A DNA stretch of 64,000 nt from Melitaea cinxia (taxonomy: Eukaryota; Arthropoda; Insecta; Lepidoptera; Nymphalidae): positions 2,047,501 through 2,111,500 of the forward strand of contig NC_059402.1 of assembly GCF_905220565.1 (NCBI RefSeq), given 5' to 3'. The first letter of the stretch is position 1. The number at the start of each line of letters is the position of its first letter. Under the pieces are notes generated by a model. It was given only the letters and a program-made list of their open reading frames with translations. It did no database searches and was not told the DNA's origin. Below, piece after piece: positions 22,200 to 33,849 of this stretch. Both the position numbers and the translations under genes were made by a program.

Positions 22200-22580
22200 A
22201 AAAGTGCAGACAAATTTTAAAGTACGGTTAATATGCAGAACCCATTTTTGCGAAACACCTTCGCAAATAAAACTTCTTAGAAGAACGAGGGGAGTGTGCG
22301 GTGAATCAGATCCCATTGGATCGGTTTCGATGGGGGATGTCCGGATGACAAATTGTATTGCAAGTTACAAAAAATTTCAATAACCATAATGAAGAATTTG
22401 AATAATTAATATTGATCACATCTTGAATAAAACATAAGTAAAAGTGACACAAGTTGAAGTCAAAATGGATTGAATTATTATTTTTGAAAGAAATGAAAAT
22501 CGTCTTTAATGTATTTTTGTTATATATTTTGGTTAATATTTTTAATTAGCACATTGTTAAATTTATAACAGGTCTTATTA
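22200..22580. other. no gene seen
   Basis: AT-rich, nothing recognised. Confidence 0.4.
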
Positions 22581-22584
22581 GTGT

Positions 22585-22812
22585 CTAGCTCGTTGGCGCA
22601 GTCTGTAGTGGCCCTGCTATCTGCTCCGCGGGTTTCGGATTCGATTCCCGCCTGAGTCTGGGTGTAATATTTGTATCTATACCTTTATTTCTGTGTATGT
22701 TTATCAAAAAAAGTAATTTAGCTTTAACTGCCGGCTGTGACCTATAACACAAGCATTAAGTTGCTTACCATAGGAACAGACGACCGTGTGTGTATGTCAT
22801 AGATATTTATAT
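22585..22812 (+). mobile_element. SINE-J copy (Metulj-like), well preserved
   Basis: CTCGTTGGCGCAGTCTGTAG (A box) and GGATTCGATTCCCGCC (B box) start it. The body follows, CTGCCGGCTGTGACC, AAGCATTAAGTTGCTTACC and GAACAGACGACCGTGTG, ending ATAGATATTTATATTC. Confidence 0.75.
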
Positions 22813-22814
22813 TC

Positions 22815-24540
22815 GACAATTAATGGTTCGTGAGAAAACGAATCGTTTTCTAAATAAAGCACCCTAACATTAAGCTATAAATTACATAATACTTTCAAAA
22901 TTACATAATACTATGATTGAATTTATGGAAAAAGGTCACTGCTCTGTCCTTATTTCATAGAAACGTAAATCGTAGAAAACCAATTAAGGGAAAAGAAGGA
23001 AAGCTCAATGCCTACGGTGGAATGTGTTTACTTTGGGTCACGGATTAACGAAAACGTTGAGGAAATATTAAGAACTTTTTTTCGGCACAGATTAATTTAC
23101 GGTTTGAGAAAGCCTGCAGCCATTCTTACATTTTTTGATATAATAAGCGACAGTAATAAAAGCTACGTTTAAAAAAAAGCGTGTGTTTTAAGTACGCACG
23201 TATGAAATTATAATTCATTGGCTTCATTTTACTAGCAATATCGATGCGAATAATTCGCACTAAATAAGTAAAAAAATTACTGACCGTCAATCACGTTGAC
23301 GTTGTTTTAAAATTAAAGCAGTCACATATATAATTTTAATAATTCATTACTTTACAAAAAAAGGCAATAATAATTTTTTAGTTGTGGATGCCGGTAGAGC
23401 AAGCTATAAAAATGATATATAATTTATGTGGAGTAATTGTGAGGTTTTTTTTTTAAAAAGGGAGGCAAACATCTTAACCTTACCGTATTAATATACTCGT
23501 ATATGATTTAAAGTAGTAAGTGTTTAAATTAAATCATTAAACAAAATTTCAACTGAATTGACAACCTCCTTTAAAAGTAAAACGGTACTCTATAAATACA
23601 TTGGTCGTCATGGCAACCTTTCTAAAGGCAAGCTGATAATCTCTTTTATCCTCAAATACCTTTTACACTTTTTCGAAAGGAGGGTTGCCATCATAATTTT
23701 TTTATTTCTAATGTATGTATATTTCAAAATATCTAAGGATAACATTTTAAATGTGTCGCATATACTACTTAAGATTAGAATATTTTTTTTCTGTGCTTTT
23801 CTTGAAAATTGATGTAGTTGCCTATACTTTATATTTGAACAAGATCCCTGCGTACTCTACCCTAAAAAGTCTCAGTCTAAAAATGTCTGTTCAATTTGAA
23901 CCATAAAATAAAAATATGAATGTATAATTCATGATTCTCTTTGAATTAAAGAGAAATAAAGATTATACTCTAGTGCACTTAGCCGACGAAACAGCACTTC
24001 GTACCAGCGCTGTGTGCCGCAGGTGTTATAATATTAATAGTCTGGCTGGGAGTGATGGAAAGCAGAAATATTGTTCAAATAAAAGACAATGAACTAGTAA
24101 AAGTTTTATAAACGTCAGTTGTGTCGGGACGGCTCTAACGTTGTCTTGTGTTCGAATGTCACATACAGCTGTATATATCATCTCCTCGAGAGAGTCTTGA
24201 GTATAAGTTTTTAACTATCTTTGACGTCACTTTCGAGTAGAAGTTATTTACACGAAGTCCTCATATATGAAACGTTAACTAGATGTTAAAGTTAAAATCT
24301 TTTGAAACTTACACTGGCTTGAGTATTTGGTGGATAACTTTCTTGTTAATTTAAGGCAGATATTTTGGTAAATTATATAGACTAACACCTTAGGGAGGAG
24401 GGTTGGTCTGGAAAAATAGCTCTGCATGGGGTAACCATTAGAATCCCATGTCAGATTATGCTGAGACAGCTCCTTTTGTCCACAAATCATATCCACAATA
24501 GTTTTATACTATCTTTGATTTTCTATTTATCTTTTGTATT
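22815..24540. other. no gene established
   Basis: AT-rich. Open frames at 23558-23812 and 24275-24496 lack recognisable domains. A fragment resembling the HEL end (AACTGAATTGACAACCTCCTT) lies near 23551. Confidence 0.35.
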
Positions 24541-24545
24541 TCTTT

Positions 24546-24575
24546 TTAACCGACTTCCAAAAATGGAGGAGTTAA
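24546..24575 (-). repeat. HEL end fragment
   Basis: TTTTTAACCGACTTCCAAAA then TGGAGGAG, the conserved outer end of HEL in minus orientation. The rest is absent. Confidence 0.5.
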
Positions 24576-24712
24576 AATATCGTAATATGGGTAATTATCT
24601 CATTACTATTAAAAATAATGTCTAATGCGCGCGCTTCTTATTTTATATATATCAATTTATTTAAAGTTTCACGATTTGGAGCCTTTAAACGGGGATAAAA
24701 GTTACAAAGGAA

Positions 24713-27286
24713 ATTTATCGATTTAAAAGTTTTAAATATGAGAGTATCTAGTTTATTCAACATTTAAATTAAAGACAGTACTTCCAAATTACTACTGCCA
24801 AATGAGCAAAATTTGTAACCTTTATTGTAATTTATCGATTTAAAAGTTTTAAATATGAGAGTATCTAGTTTATTCAACATTTAAATTAAAGACAGTACTT
24901 CCAAATTACTACTGCCAAATGAGCAAAATTTGTAACCTTTATTGTAATTTATCGATTTAAAAGTTTTAAATATGAGAGTATCTAGTTTATTCAACATTTA
25001 AATTAAAGACAGTACTTCCAAATTACTACTGCCAAATGAGCAAAATTTGTAACCTTTATTGTAATTTATCGATTTAAAAGTTTTAAATATGAGAGTATCT
25101 AGTTTATTCAACATTTAAATTAAAGACAGTACTTCCAAATTACTACTGCCAAATGAGCAAAATTTGTAACCTTTATTGTAATTTATCGATTTAAAAGTTT
25201 TAAATATGAGAGTATCTAGTTTATTCAACATTTAAATTAAAGACAGTACTTCCAAATTACTACTGCCAAATGAGCAAAATTTGTAACCTTTATTGTAATT
25301 TATCGATTTAAAAGTTTTAAATATGAGAGTATCTAGTTTATTCAACATTTAAATTAAAGACAGTACTTCCAAATTACTACTGCCAAATGAGCAAAATTTG
25401 TAACCTTTATTGTAATTTATCGATTTAAAAGTTTTAAATATGAGAGTATCTAGTTTATTCAACATTTAAATTAAAGACAGTACTTCCAAATTACTACTGC
25501 CAAATGAGCAAAATTTGTAACCTTTATTGTAATTTATCGATTTAAAAGTTTTAAATATGAGAGTATCTAGTTTATTCAACATTTAAATTAAAGACAGTAC
25601 TTCCAAATTACTACTGCCAAATGAGCAAAATTTGTAACCTTTATTGTAATTTATCGATTTAAAAGTTTTAAATATGAGAGTATCTAGTTTATTCAACATT
25701 TAAATTAAAGACAGTACTTCCAAATTACTACTGCCAAATGAGCAAAATTTGTAACCTTTATTGTAATTTATCGATTTAAAAGTTTTAAATATGAGAGTAT
25801 CTAGTTTATTCAACATTTAAATTAAAGACAGTACTTCCAAATTACTACTGCCAAATGAGCAAAATTTGTAACCTTTATTGTAATTTATCGATTTAAAAGT
25901 TTTAAATATGAGAGTATCTAGTTTATTCAACATTTAAATTAAAGACAGTACTTCCAAATTACTACTGCCAAATGAGCAAAATTTGTAACCTTTATTGTAA
26001 TTTATCGATTTAAAAGTTTTAAATATGAGAGTATCTAGTTTATTCAACATTTAAATTAAAGACAGTACTTCCAAATTACTACTGCCAAATGAGCAAAATT
26101 TGTAACCTTTATTGTAATTTATCGATTTAAAAGTTTTAAATATGAGAGTATCTAGTTTATTCAACATTTAAATTAAAGACAGTACTTCCAAATTACTACT
26201 GCCAAATGAGCAAAATTTGTAACCTTTATTGTAATTTATCGATTTAAAAGTTTTAAATATGAGAGTATCTAGTTTATTCAACATTTAAATTAAAGACAGT
26301 ACTTCCAAATTACTACTGCCAAATGAGCAAAATTTGTAACCTTTATTGTAATTTATCGATTTAAAAGTTTTAAATATGAGAGTATCTAGTTTATTCAACA
26401 TTTAAATTAAAGACAGTACTTCCAAATTACTACTGCCAAATGAGCAAAATTTGTAACCTTTATTGTAATTTATCGATTTAAAAGTTTTAAATATGAGAGT
26501 ATCTAGTTTATTCAACATTTAAATTAAAGACAGTACTTCCAAATTACTACTGCCAAATGAGCAAAATTTGTAACCTTTATTGTAATTTATCGATTTAAAA
26601 GTTTTAAATATGAGAGTATCTAGTTTATTCAACATTTAAATTAAAGACAGTACTTCCAAATTACTACTGCCAAATGAGCAAAATTTGTAACCTTTATTGT
26701 AATTTATCGATTTAAAAGTTTTAAATATGAGAGTATCTAGTTTATTCAACATTTAAATTAAAGACAGTACTTCCAAATTACTACTGCCAAATGAGCAAAA
26801 TTTGTAACCTTTATTGTAATTTATCGATTTAAAAGTTTTAAATATGAGAGTATCTAGTTTATTCAACATTTAAATTAAAGACAGTACTTCCAAATTACTA
26901 CTGCCAAATGAGCAAAATTTGTAACCTTTATTGTAATTTATCGATTTAAAAGTTTTAAATATGAGAGTATCTAGTTTATTCAACATTTAAATTAAAGACA
27001 GTACTTCCAAATTACTACTGCCAAATGAGCAAAATTTGTAACCTTTATTGTAATTTATCGATTTAAAAGTTTTAAATATGAGAGTATCTAGTTTATTCAA
27101 CATTTAAATTAAAGACAGTACTTCCAAATTACTACTGCCAAATGAGCAAAATTTGTAACCTTTATTGTAATTTATCGATTTAAAAGTTTTAAATATGAGA
27201 GTATCTAGTTTATTCAACATTTAAATTAAAGACAGTACTTCCAAATTACTACTGCCAAATTAGCAAAATTTTTAACCTTTATTGTA
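24713..27286. repeat. 117-bp satellite, 22 tandem copies
   Basis: The block ATTTATCGATTTAAAAGTTT recurs every 117 bp from 24713, giving exactly 22 units (2574 bp). The units read identical to one another by eye. The last one (27170-27286) carries small changes near its end (AATTAGCAAAATTTTTAACC instead of AATGAGCAAAATTTGTAACC). The unit is AT-rich and contains short palindromes such as TTTAAAAGTTTTAAA. It has no long open frame. Near identity implies very recent expansion or strong homogenisation. Confidence 0.97.
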
Positions 27287-27289
27287 TCT

Positions 27290-28780
27290 CATCTGACGCC
27301 TGTTAGTGTGCGCGGCTGTCTAAATTAAAGTAATGAGTTGACTGCTTACATCTTACACTAAAACATTGAAAAATAAAATAAAAATATACTCAAAAATTAA
27401 ACTGGTTTTCGGGAAGTATTTTTACGTCATTAAAAAACAGAAAACGTATAAAAAGTATGTAAACGTAAAAGAACGTAAGTAAAAGAATCTGTATGTCAGC
27501 TTCGAAACGCGAACGGAATATAATTTTTATGAAGAATTACCGTAATATTTAAAGATTATATCGTTCTAAAGCTAAAATAAAAACATAAATTGACGATTGG
27601 TTGGTACAGTGTTGGTAAACTATTATACGTATATCGTACATAAACATATATATAGCGCTGAAAGCGCTGTAAAACGCCAATTTCAGAGATGTCACTTCCA
27701 TATTATTTTCATACCGCTAGCCTACTAAAATGAATTTAAGTCTGCAAAGTCCCACTACTAGCAAAAATGTATTGTAAAGATGGAGGCTAGGAACCCTCTT
27801 TCGTTTATGGAGAAAAAAGCCGTGGCTTAATCGACCTGCCAGCTGTACTAAGATTTAAAGAATTATTTTTCTAACAAAAAGTAAAAATTGCTATCAGGTT
27901 TTTGAGAACAATTAGTATGGATTTTGGATCTATGGAGCTTCAGGTGCCTTCGCGGCATTTTAATAATCTGCCTTGAACGGCAATCGAACCTTCAATCGTT
28001 AACGTTAATGGCATTTGAACCGACATCAAAACCAATTGTTAATATATGATTGCTTTAAAAGGATCGTTTTGAAAGGAAAATTCTTTGCTTTGTTGAAAAG
28101 TGTATGCTTACAAATAAGCTCTTCAGCACCATACTTTTTGTCAGCTACGTATTTTCACTATATATATATATATATATTTACTTACGTATCGTTACGCGTA
28201 ATTGGAGTCGTAATTGTAAGAATAACATATTGCATCCATTTGAAAAATCAAATGGAAGAGAGCATACCTCAATTTGTAAAAAACGTCGAAAAGCGAAATA
28301 AAAAATCAGAACAATGATATATAATACGTACCGAGAGAACACAATTATCTTTTACGCAGAAACAAAAATAATTATCAATTTACGATTTATCGGATAAAAA
28401 AAAGGGAATCGAAAAGGAGATTTCCCTTAAATTAGGCTGGCACCGATTTTTATTTTTTCGGTTTCCGAGCCTTCATTACCATAGTGAGGTTTATTGGAAT
28501 CCATTTTGCATGACGGTTGGCACAGATGCCACATTAAAAAAAATCTTTTGTATGAAAGTCTGTATCACTCATTCAAGACTTGATCTGGACCACGAGACTG
28601 CAATTATAATTTTATTACAATGGTTTTAGTCAATTATTGAGATAACAATAAATAACTATGTTTGACTACCTACTATGGGTAATATATGATAATTTGGGTT
28701 GTCTGGAAGAAATCGCAAAAATAGCCATGAGTCCGTCCATTCTACTTCAAAGTCTGTAAATGTTTTTAAATATATTTAAT
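27290..28780. other. no gene established
   Basis: AT-rich. A short TA run lies at 28157-28177. The overlapping open frames at 28015-28317 have no recognised domain. Confidence 0.35.
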
Positions 28781-28943
28781 CATTTTTGAATATCATGTCA
28801 AAATGTGACCACTCCAGCGGGGTTCGAACCCGCGTCTCCGACTGACCGTGTCGGCGCTGTAGCCAATTAAGCTATGGAACGATGTACCCGCTAGAGCGAA
28901 ACCCCGCTGGAGCGGTCAATTTTTGATATGATATTCAAAAATG
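28781..28943. mobile_element. foldback element enclosing a tRNA-like sequence
   Basis: The left end 28781-28824 (CATTTTTGAATATCATGTCA start) is inverted at 28900-28943, matching at most positions over 44 bp, including CCAGCGGGGTT. The inverted ends include the T-arm side of the tRNA-like sequence. It is short, non-coding and symmetrical, like a MITE. Confidence 0.75.
28810..28881 (-). tRNA. tRNA-like sequence, Thr(GGT)-type anticodon, probably a pseudogene
   Basis: 72 nt on the minus strand that fold as a cloverleaf. The 7-bp acceptor stem is CGTTCCA with TGGAGTG and includes two G-T pairs. TAGCTTAATTGG is a good A box, with a short D stem. The anticodon arm is CCGAC ACGGTCA GTCGG, putting GGT at the anticodon position. 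The T arm is GCGGG TTCGAAC CCCGC. Eukaryotic threonine tRNAs normally use AGT rather than GGT, and the sequence is embedded in a foldback repeat, so it is more likely a tRNA-derived repeat than a working gene. Confidence 0.55.
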
Positions 28944-28944
28944 T

Positions 28945-29190
28945 TTAGAATTCCTAATGTGTGGGTAACACAAAAATAAAAAATCGTACATATTAATATA
29001 TTTAATGTTTAAAGTGTAGTTGTGGTGTACAATAAAGTATTAATAAATAAATATATTTTACTATCAGCTGTTCCTATGGTATGATGATACCTGTATTTTA
29101 AATAACAGAAGAATGATGTATACAACCAATAAAATAAATAAAAGAAACAAAATATTACCCTACTATTCCTTAATAATCGCTGTAACATTT
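28945..29190. other. no gene seen
   Basis: AT-rich, nothing recognised. Confidence 0.4.
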
Positions 29191-29194
29191 TTTT

Positions 29195-29790
29195 TTCATA
29201 CTACAAAGGTGGCAAACAAGCGAACGGTCGGTCTGTTAGGAAACGGATACGTTAGGCTACCACCTGGAACATTACAAGCACGTTGCCGACCCTGGTGGAC
29301 CCTGTGGCTTAATCACGACAGGAACACAACACTTGTGACTAGCGTAATTTCGCTGTGATCTTGTGTAAGGTTGAGGCACTTTCACAGTCGGGCTGTTCCA
29401 GATTTTGAGTAGGATATATCCTGTTGCCGCGTTGGCGCAACGGTCACAGCCATGGATTGTACCTGTTGCGCTGGCGGTTGCGGGTTCGATACACATGACA
29501 AACATTTGTATTGGCTATACAGGTGTTTGCCGTGGTCTGGGTGTTTGTGCAGTCCTTGTGGGTCTCCCCACCGTCCCTCGGAGAACAAGTTAAGCTGTCG
29601 GTCCCGGTTGTTATCATGTACACCTGATAGCGATCGTAACTCATAGTAGTAGAATATATCCGCCAACCCGCATTGGAGCAGCGTGGTGGATTAAACTCTG
29701 ATCCTTGTCCTACATGGGAAAAGAGGCCTATGCCCAGTTGTGGGATATTACAGGCTGAAGCGTATATCCTGTTGTGCCTTTCCGCAATAG
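29195..29790 (-). repeat. C repeat copy, split by SINE-G
   Basis: 29195-29426 holds the C repeat in minus orientation (TAGCGTAATTTCGCTGTGATC, CAGTCGGGCTGTTCCAGATT). After the SINE-G insertion it continues at 29763 with TATATCCTGTTGTGCC. The duplication TATATCCTGTTG marks the break. Confidence 0.65.
29427..29762 (+). mobile_element. SINE-G copy, full length
   Basis: It starts with a tRNA-like head (GCGTTGGCGCAACGGTCAC and GCGGGTTCGATACAC). A body containing GTGGGTCTCCCCACCGTCCC and GCTGTCGGTCCCGGTTG follows, then a tail GAGGCCTATGCCCAGTTGTG then GGATATTACAGGCTGA. The tail codes for EAYAQLWDITG-stop and resembles the RTE C-terminus. A 12-bp target duplication (29415-29426 and 29763-29774) flanks it. 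Several short open frames on both strands here are by-products. Confidence 0.85.
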
Positions 29791-29799
29791 AAAACTAAA

Positions 29800-30425
29800 A
29801 TTTACTAATGTATGTCTTAAATTCCAAACTTAACTTGAACTTAGATATTTTCAGCTGGTCCATACCTCAATGAATCTTTATCAAGTTTATTGTTACAAAT
29901 TAAACACCATACCACATTACCATAGTAAAACAATGTGATCGTTTAATTACCCGTATATTTTAATTATATAAGCTGTTAATACGGAAGCACCGAAATTACC
30001 GTGACCTACTGTTAAATAGTTATGTAATTGAACATCATTACATTTGATCGTTAACAATTTACATACACGTTTAAGCTATAATTATTTAAGCCATAATAGA
30101 AACACTTTTTGTATAAACACTTTTTACCACGCTTTTATTAGCTTGGGTTGTATGTATGTAATGGAATGTTTGAGCATAATCTTCACCGATTTCCAGAAGT
30201 TTGATTAATTTGAAACTTTGCACACGTATCAAGGACAGATGATATTAGGATCGCCAGGATTAATAACTTCATTTGTGGATCCTCTGTAAGGAAGCAAGAG
30301 AGATACAGCTAGCGCGTGATCCGCGCATGCCTGAAGTTTCGGACTTACTCCTTCGCTCGGGCACTCGATACAGCACAACGGAGGCAGATACTTTTTCAGG
30401 CTAGTTGCATTTTTATCTTGTTTAT
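29800..30425. other. no gene seen
   Basis: AT-rich to about 30180. 30180-30400 is more balanced in composition (TCCGCGCATGCCTGAAG, CTCCTTCGCTCGGGCAC) and may be an unrecognised repeat. Confidence 0.35.
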
Positions 30426-30429
30426 TCCT

Positions 30430-30540
30430 TACTAGCTGTTTCCCGCCCGCTTCGCGTGCCGTAAGTTCGTGGCTTTACTCCGCGCGGAATAGTTATTCTT
30501 TTATTGTTTATATTAATAATGGAAAACTATCACATGTCCG
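30430..30540 (+). repeat. LINE-tail-like repeat head
   Basis: TACTAGCTGTTTCCCGCCCG then CTTCGCGTGCCG is the start of a dispersed repeat of the same general kind as L, after which it fades into AT-rich sequence. Confidence 0.45.
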
Positions 30541-30861
30541 CAAATAATTAATTGAAAAATCGAACTAAAAAATAAAAAATAAATTATAGTTAAACAAAAC
30601 AAGAAAACACGCTTTTATAGGTAATCGAACTAAAAAGTAGAATAAATTTTTAATTACAAAGAGTTTATTATATTACAGTAGTAGAAGATCGAACAATCAA
30701 TCATAATTAATTACTTCAAAATAAAATTATAATAAAATTTAAGTTATTAAGAGAATAATTCAATTCAAAGTAAAAATCGTGAGGTGCTTGATATATTAAA
30801 TGTAACAATTATTCTACTTGCAACTATCTATATACGTGCGGGAGTTATAAATACAGTAATA

Positions 30862-31453
30862 ATTGTGTTTGCAGGCAAACGAAAAAAAAACCGACTTCAA
30901 TTACATCGACAAGTAATACAATGTAGATCGACGAAAAAATAGTCAAGTAACTACGCGTTATCAAAGATTACTATAAAAGTAGTTATCAGATCATCGTGAT
31001 CAGATGATCATGTGACCACATGATAAACATCAGCTTTCGATTAAATTAAAAATTATCAAAATCGGTACACACAGTAAAAAGTTATTGCGGATTTTCGAGA
31101 GTTTCCCTCGATTTCTCTGGGATCCCATCATCAGATCCTGGTTTCCTCATCATGGTACCAAACTAGGGATATCCCCTTTCCAACAAAAAAAAAATATCAA
31201 AATCGGTACATCCAGTAGAAAGTTATGCGGTATAATAGAACGTAGATCGACGAAAAAAGCGTCAAGTAAAAACGCATTATTAGATACAACTCGAAAAGTA
31301 GTAACTAGATTTCAAATAAATTTAAATGGGACCAATTGGCACACACCACCTTTCGATTAAAACAAAATTTGTCGAAATCGGTCTACCCGGTCAAAAGTTC
31401 TGATGTAACATACATAAAAAAAAAAAAAAAAAAAACAGTCGAATTGAGAACCT
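30862..31453 (+). mobile_element. HEL repeat copy
   Basis: The hairpin GTTTGCAGGCAAAC (30867-30880) keeps both arms but has AG in the loop instead of TC. The body is complete through CTGGGATCCCATCATCAGAT and AAATTTAAATGGGACCAATT, but it stops at TCGAATTGAGAACCT, so the outer GAAGTCGGTT end is missing. Confidence 0.7.
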
Positions 31454-31469
31454 AGTTATGAAAATATAG

Positions 31470-31650
31470 TAAAATGCACCATCGCGAGCGCCTTGCCAAC
31501 CCTACGCAGGAGCTTTGGCCAACTTACTCACCACAGGAATACAATAATATTAATTATAGAGCAGTGTTATTTAGCTGCGATCTTCTGTTAGGTGGAGGGG
31601 AGGTACTTCCCCAGATGAGCTGGTCCAAATTTTGAACAGTGCTACCTCAA
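31470..31650 (-). repeat. C repeat fragment
   Basis: CACCATCGCGAGCGCCTTGC, TCACCACAGGAATACAA and CAGATGAGCTGGTCC lie in C order on the minus strand. Confidence 0.55.
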
Positions 31651-31654
31651 TAAA

Positions 31655-32765
31655 ACTAACTGTCATAATGGTTATAAATCTAAAATAGCTTGATCCGATT
31701 TACTGTTAATATCAAATTTAATGAATGTGAAACGTTTATTAATAAAAAAAAAAGATTTATATGGTATATTTCATTACAAGTGTGGAAAGGCTTTCATTGC
31801 AAAGAGTTCCGACAAATGTCTACCCAAGCCGAGGCGCAGTTGAAGGCGAGGGTTGACAGTCGGAACAAGTTGCCATGACGGTTCCGCACGTGTACTGAAC
31901 GACTATTTTTAATACAGTTGCGAAAAAATGAAGCAATTTAATAAAATAATAAAAAGAACATTTCTGAAAAATGGCGCCAACCGTAGAATATAAGCAGAAT
32001 TTTTTTTTCTTCACCCATTTTGGTAGGCAAAGGGAACTATGCCCATACAGCCAAGTTTTCAGTAGAAGTTTTTTATTGATATGAAATTTAATGAGATGAA
32101 ATGAAATGAAACCTAACCAAACTCATTCAACCAAATCATTAAATCTGCTATTGAAACAAATTAGTAGCTTCTTTTTAGAAATATACGTATTTGCATGAAT
32201 CATAAAAACTTCTATGAATTTTTTTAGTAAAAACTTCATGGTTGGTTTTTCTTTTTAATAGACATTAATAATAATAATAATAAATAAAAGCACGAGTATG
32301 TAATAGCCCACATCCCGAACGCTATACCACCTTGCAATACGCCACTTTTTGAGCAACTGTATTAAAAAATAAAGTTACATACATTCAAATAATAATAAAA
32401 AATCAACGAACAGTCGAGAAGCACAGAGATGTTGGAAAGTTTATCGAAAAGAAAACAAGAAGTAAAGTACAGAAGACGTCTACAACTCTAGAGATCATGT
32501 AACAAACAATCTGTCTGATTCTTCCGTGAAAAGTGTACAGCTAAAGATTGCTGGAAACGCGAAAACTGTACATAGTTGCAACTCAGTTTACTCTTAAGAG
32601 ACTCATAATATGTACTCATAAACGTATTATTTGGATTTCTAACATTTTCTAGAATATTTTTACGGAATAGACAATTGGAATATTTCAAAAAACGTAACGA
32701 CGTTTGATAGTTACTGAGATAGTCATGTAGGTATAATTGATTGATGTATATCACAATTGTTCGCA
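31655..32765. other. no gene established
   Basis: AT-rich. 31790-31900 is GC-richer and partly reads like a broken zinc finger (YKCGKAF), but there is no second Cys/His pair. An AAT microsatellite is at 32267-32283. Confidence 0.35.
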
Positions 32766-32767
32766 GA

Positions 32768-33095
32768 TAACATCACTTCAGCCTATCGCATTTTACTGCA
32801 CACACAGGCCTCCCCAAGTTTACGCCAAAAACGGCGTGAACTCATGTGTTTTGCCCATAGTCACCACGCTGGGCAGACGGGTTGGTGACCTCAGAGCTGA
32901 CTTTGCCGCACCGAAGACGCTGCTGCCCGTCTTCGGCCTGTGTATTTCAAAGCTAGCTGTTGGATGGTTATCCCGCCATCGGTCGGCTTTTTGAGTTCCA
33001 AGGTGGTAGTGGTTATACCCTAGTAGTCTCTTACGACAACCACGGGAAGAGAGGGGGGTGGCTATATTCTTTACTGTTGTAACCACAACATATTA
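32768..33095 (-). mobile_element. SINE-B copy, near full length
   Basis: On the minus strand it starts with a degraded head, TTGTGGTTACAACAG then TAAAGAATATAGCCACC, and ends with a worn RTE-like tail (AGGCCTGTGTGTGCAGTAAA). No clear duplication was found. Confidence 0.65.
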
Positions 33096-33229
33096 AAATG
33101 TATTAATCAAAATGTTTCAGATACGTTTTCGGAAAATTGAAACAAGTAGAATGTTAATGCAAAGCGGAGTCCGATTTTGTTCACCAGCTCGGCTACATCC
33201 GTCGACCTATTTGTAATCTATACATAAAT

Positions 33230-33450
33230 AAACTAGCTGTGACTTTGTTCGCGTGGAATTTAACAAAATAGTTATTGTTTAGTGCGCAGTTATAAAAAAG
33301 AAGCCTAAGTTACTCCTTATTACATGACCTATCTGCCAGTGAAAGTCCCGTCAAAATCGATCCAGCCGTTTCAGAGATTAGCCGGAACAAACAGATTTGG
33401 TATATGTACTGTGTTTACATACATATGAATTTATTAAAAAGCGATTATAT
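33230..33450 (+). repeat. L repeat (LINE-tail-like)
   Basis: It starts CTAGCTGTGACTTTGTTCGC then GTGGAATTTAACAAAATAG, and later reads GTGAAAGTCCCGTCAAAATC then CCAGCCGTTTCAGAGATTAG. It is the most complete L copy here. Confidence 0.65.
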
Positions 33451-33451
33451 T

Positions 33452-33521
33452 AATATTAAAAAAAGACACTCCAATTTTATATATTTGTATAGATAAAATT
33501 GGAGTGTCTGTTTGTAATATT
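33452..33521. repeat. 28-bp-arm hairpin at the end of L
   Basis: 33452-33479 and 33494-33521 are inverted copies (AGACACTCCAATTTTA shared perfectly, about 25 of 28 overall) around a 14-nt loop. Confidence 0.75.
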
Positions 33522-33639
33522 AAAATAACCTGACCTCTATTCTAGGGGGATTTTAAAAAGTGTTTCATGCAATGTAGACTTGCTTACAAAACAAATCCGT
33601 AACAGAACTACTATACTACTATATATATACTGTGTGTTC

Positions 33640-33822
33640 CTGTTGGTGAGTAAGGTGACCAGAGCTCCTGAGGGGATTGGGGATTGGGTCGGCAATGCGC
33701 TTGCGATGCTTCTGGTGTTGCAGGTGTCTATAAGCTACGGTAATCGCTTACCATCAGGTGAGCCCGTATGCTTGTTTGCCGACCTTAGTTAAATAAAAAA
33801 AAAAAAAAAAAAAAAAAAAACT
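33640..33822 (+). repeat. C repeat, 5'-truncated, with poly-A tail
   Basis: It begins near GGTGAGTAAGGTGACCAGAG, ends at GCCGACCTTAGTTAAAT, and carries an uninterrupted run of about 26 A (33795-33820). The intact tail suggests a young insertion and sets the plus strand of this family. Confidence 0.75.
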
Positions 33823-33849
33823 AGAATACGATGTGCCCTTACAGTATTG

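Noticed and set aside
24713..27286. Regular spaced repeats as a CRISPR array
   Set aside because: The units are contiguous with no variable spacers, and the surrounding DNA is animal-like.
29113..29666. Six overlapping open frames on both strands
   Set aside because: All lie in SINE-G and C repeat sequence, whose higher GC content leaves frames open by chance.
31790..31860. YKCGKAF-like zinc finger piece
   Set aside because: Only one Cys with no matching Cys/His pair, and no splice support.
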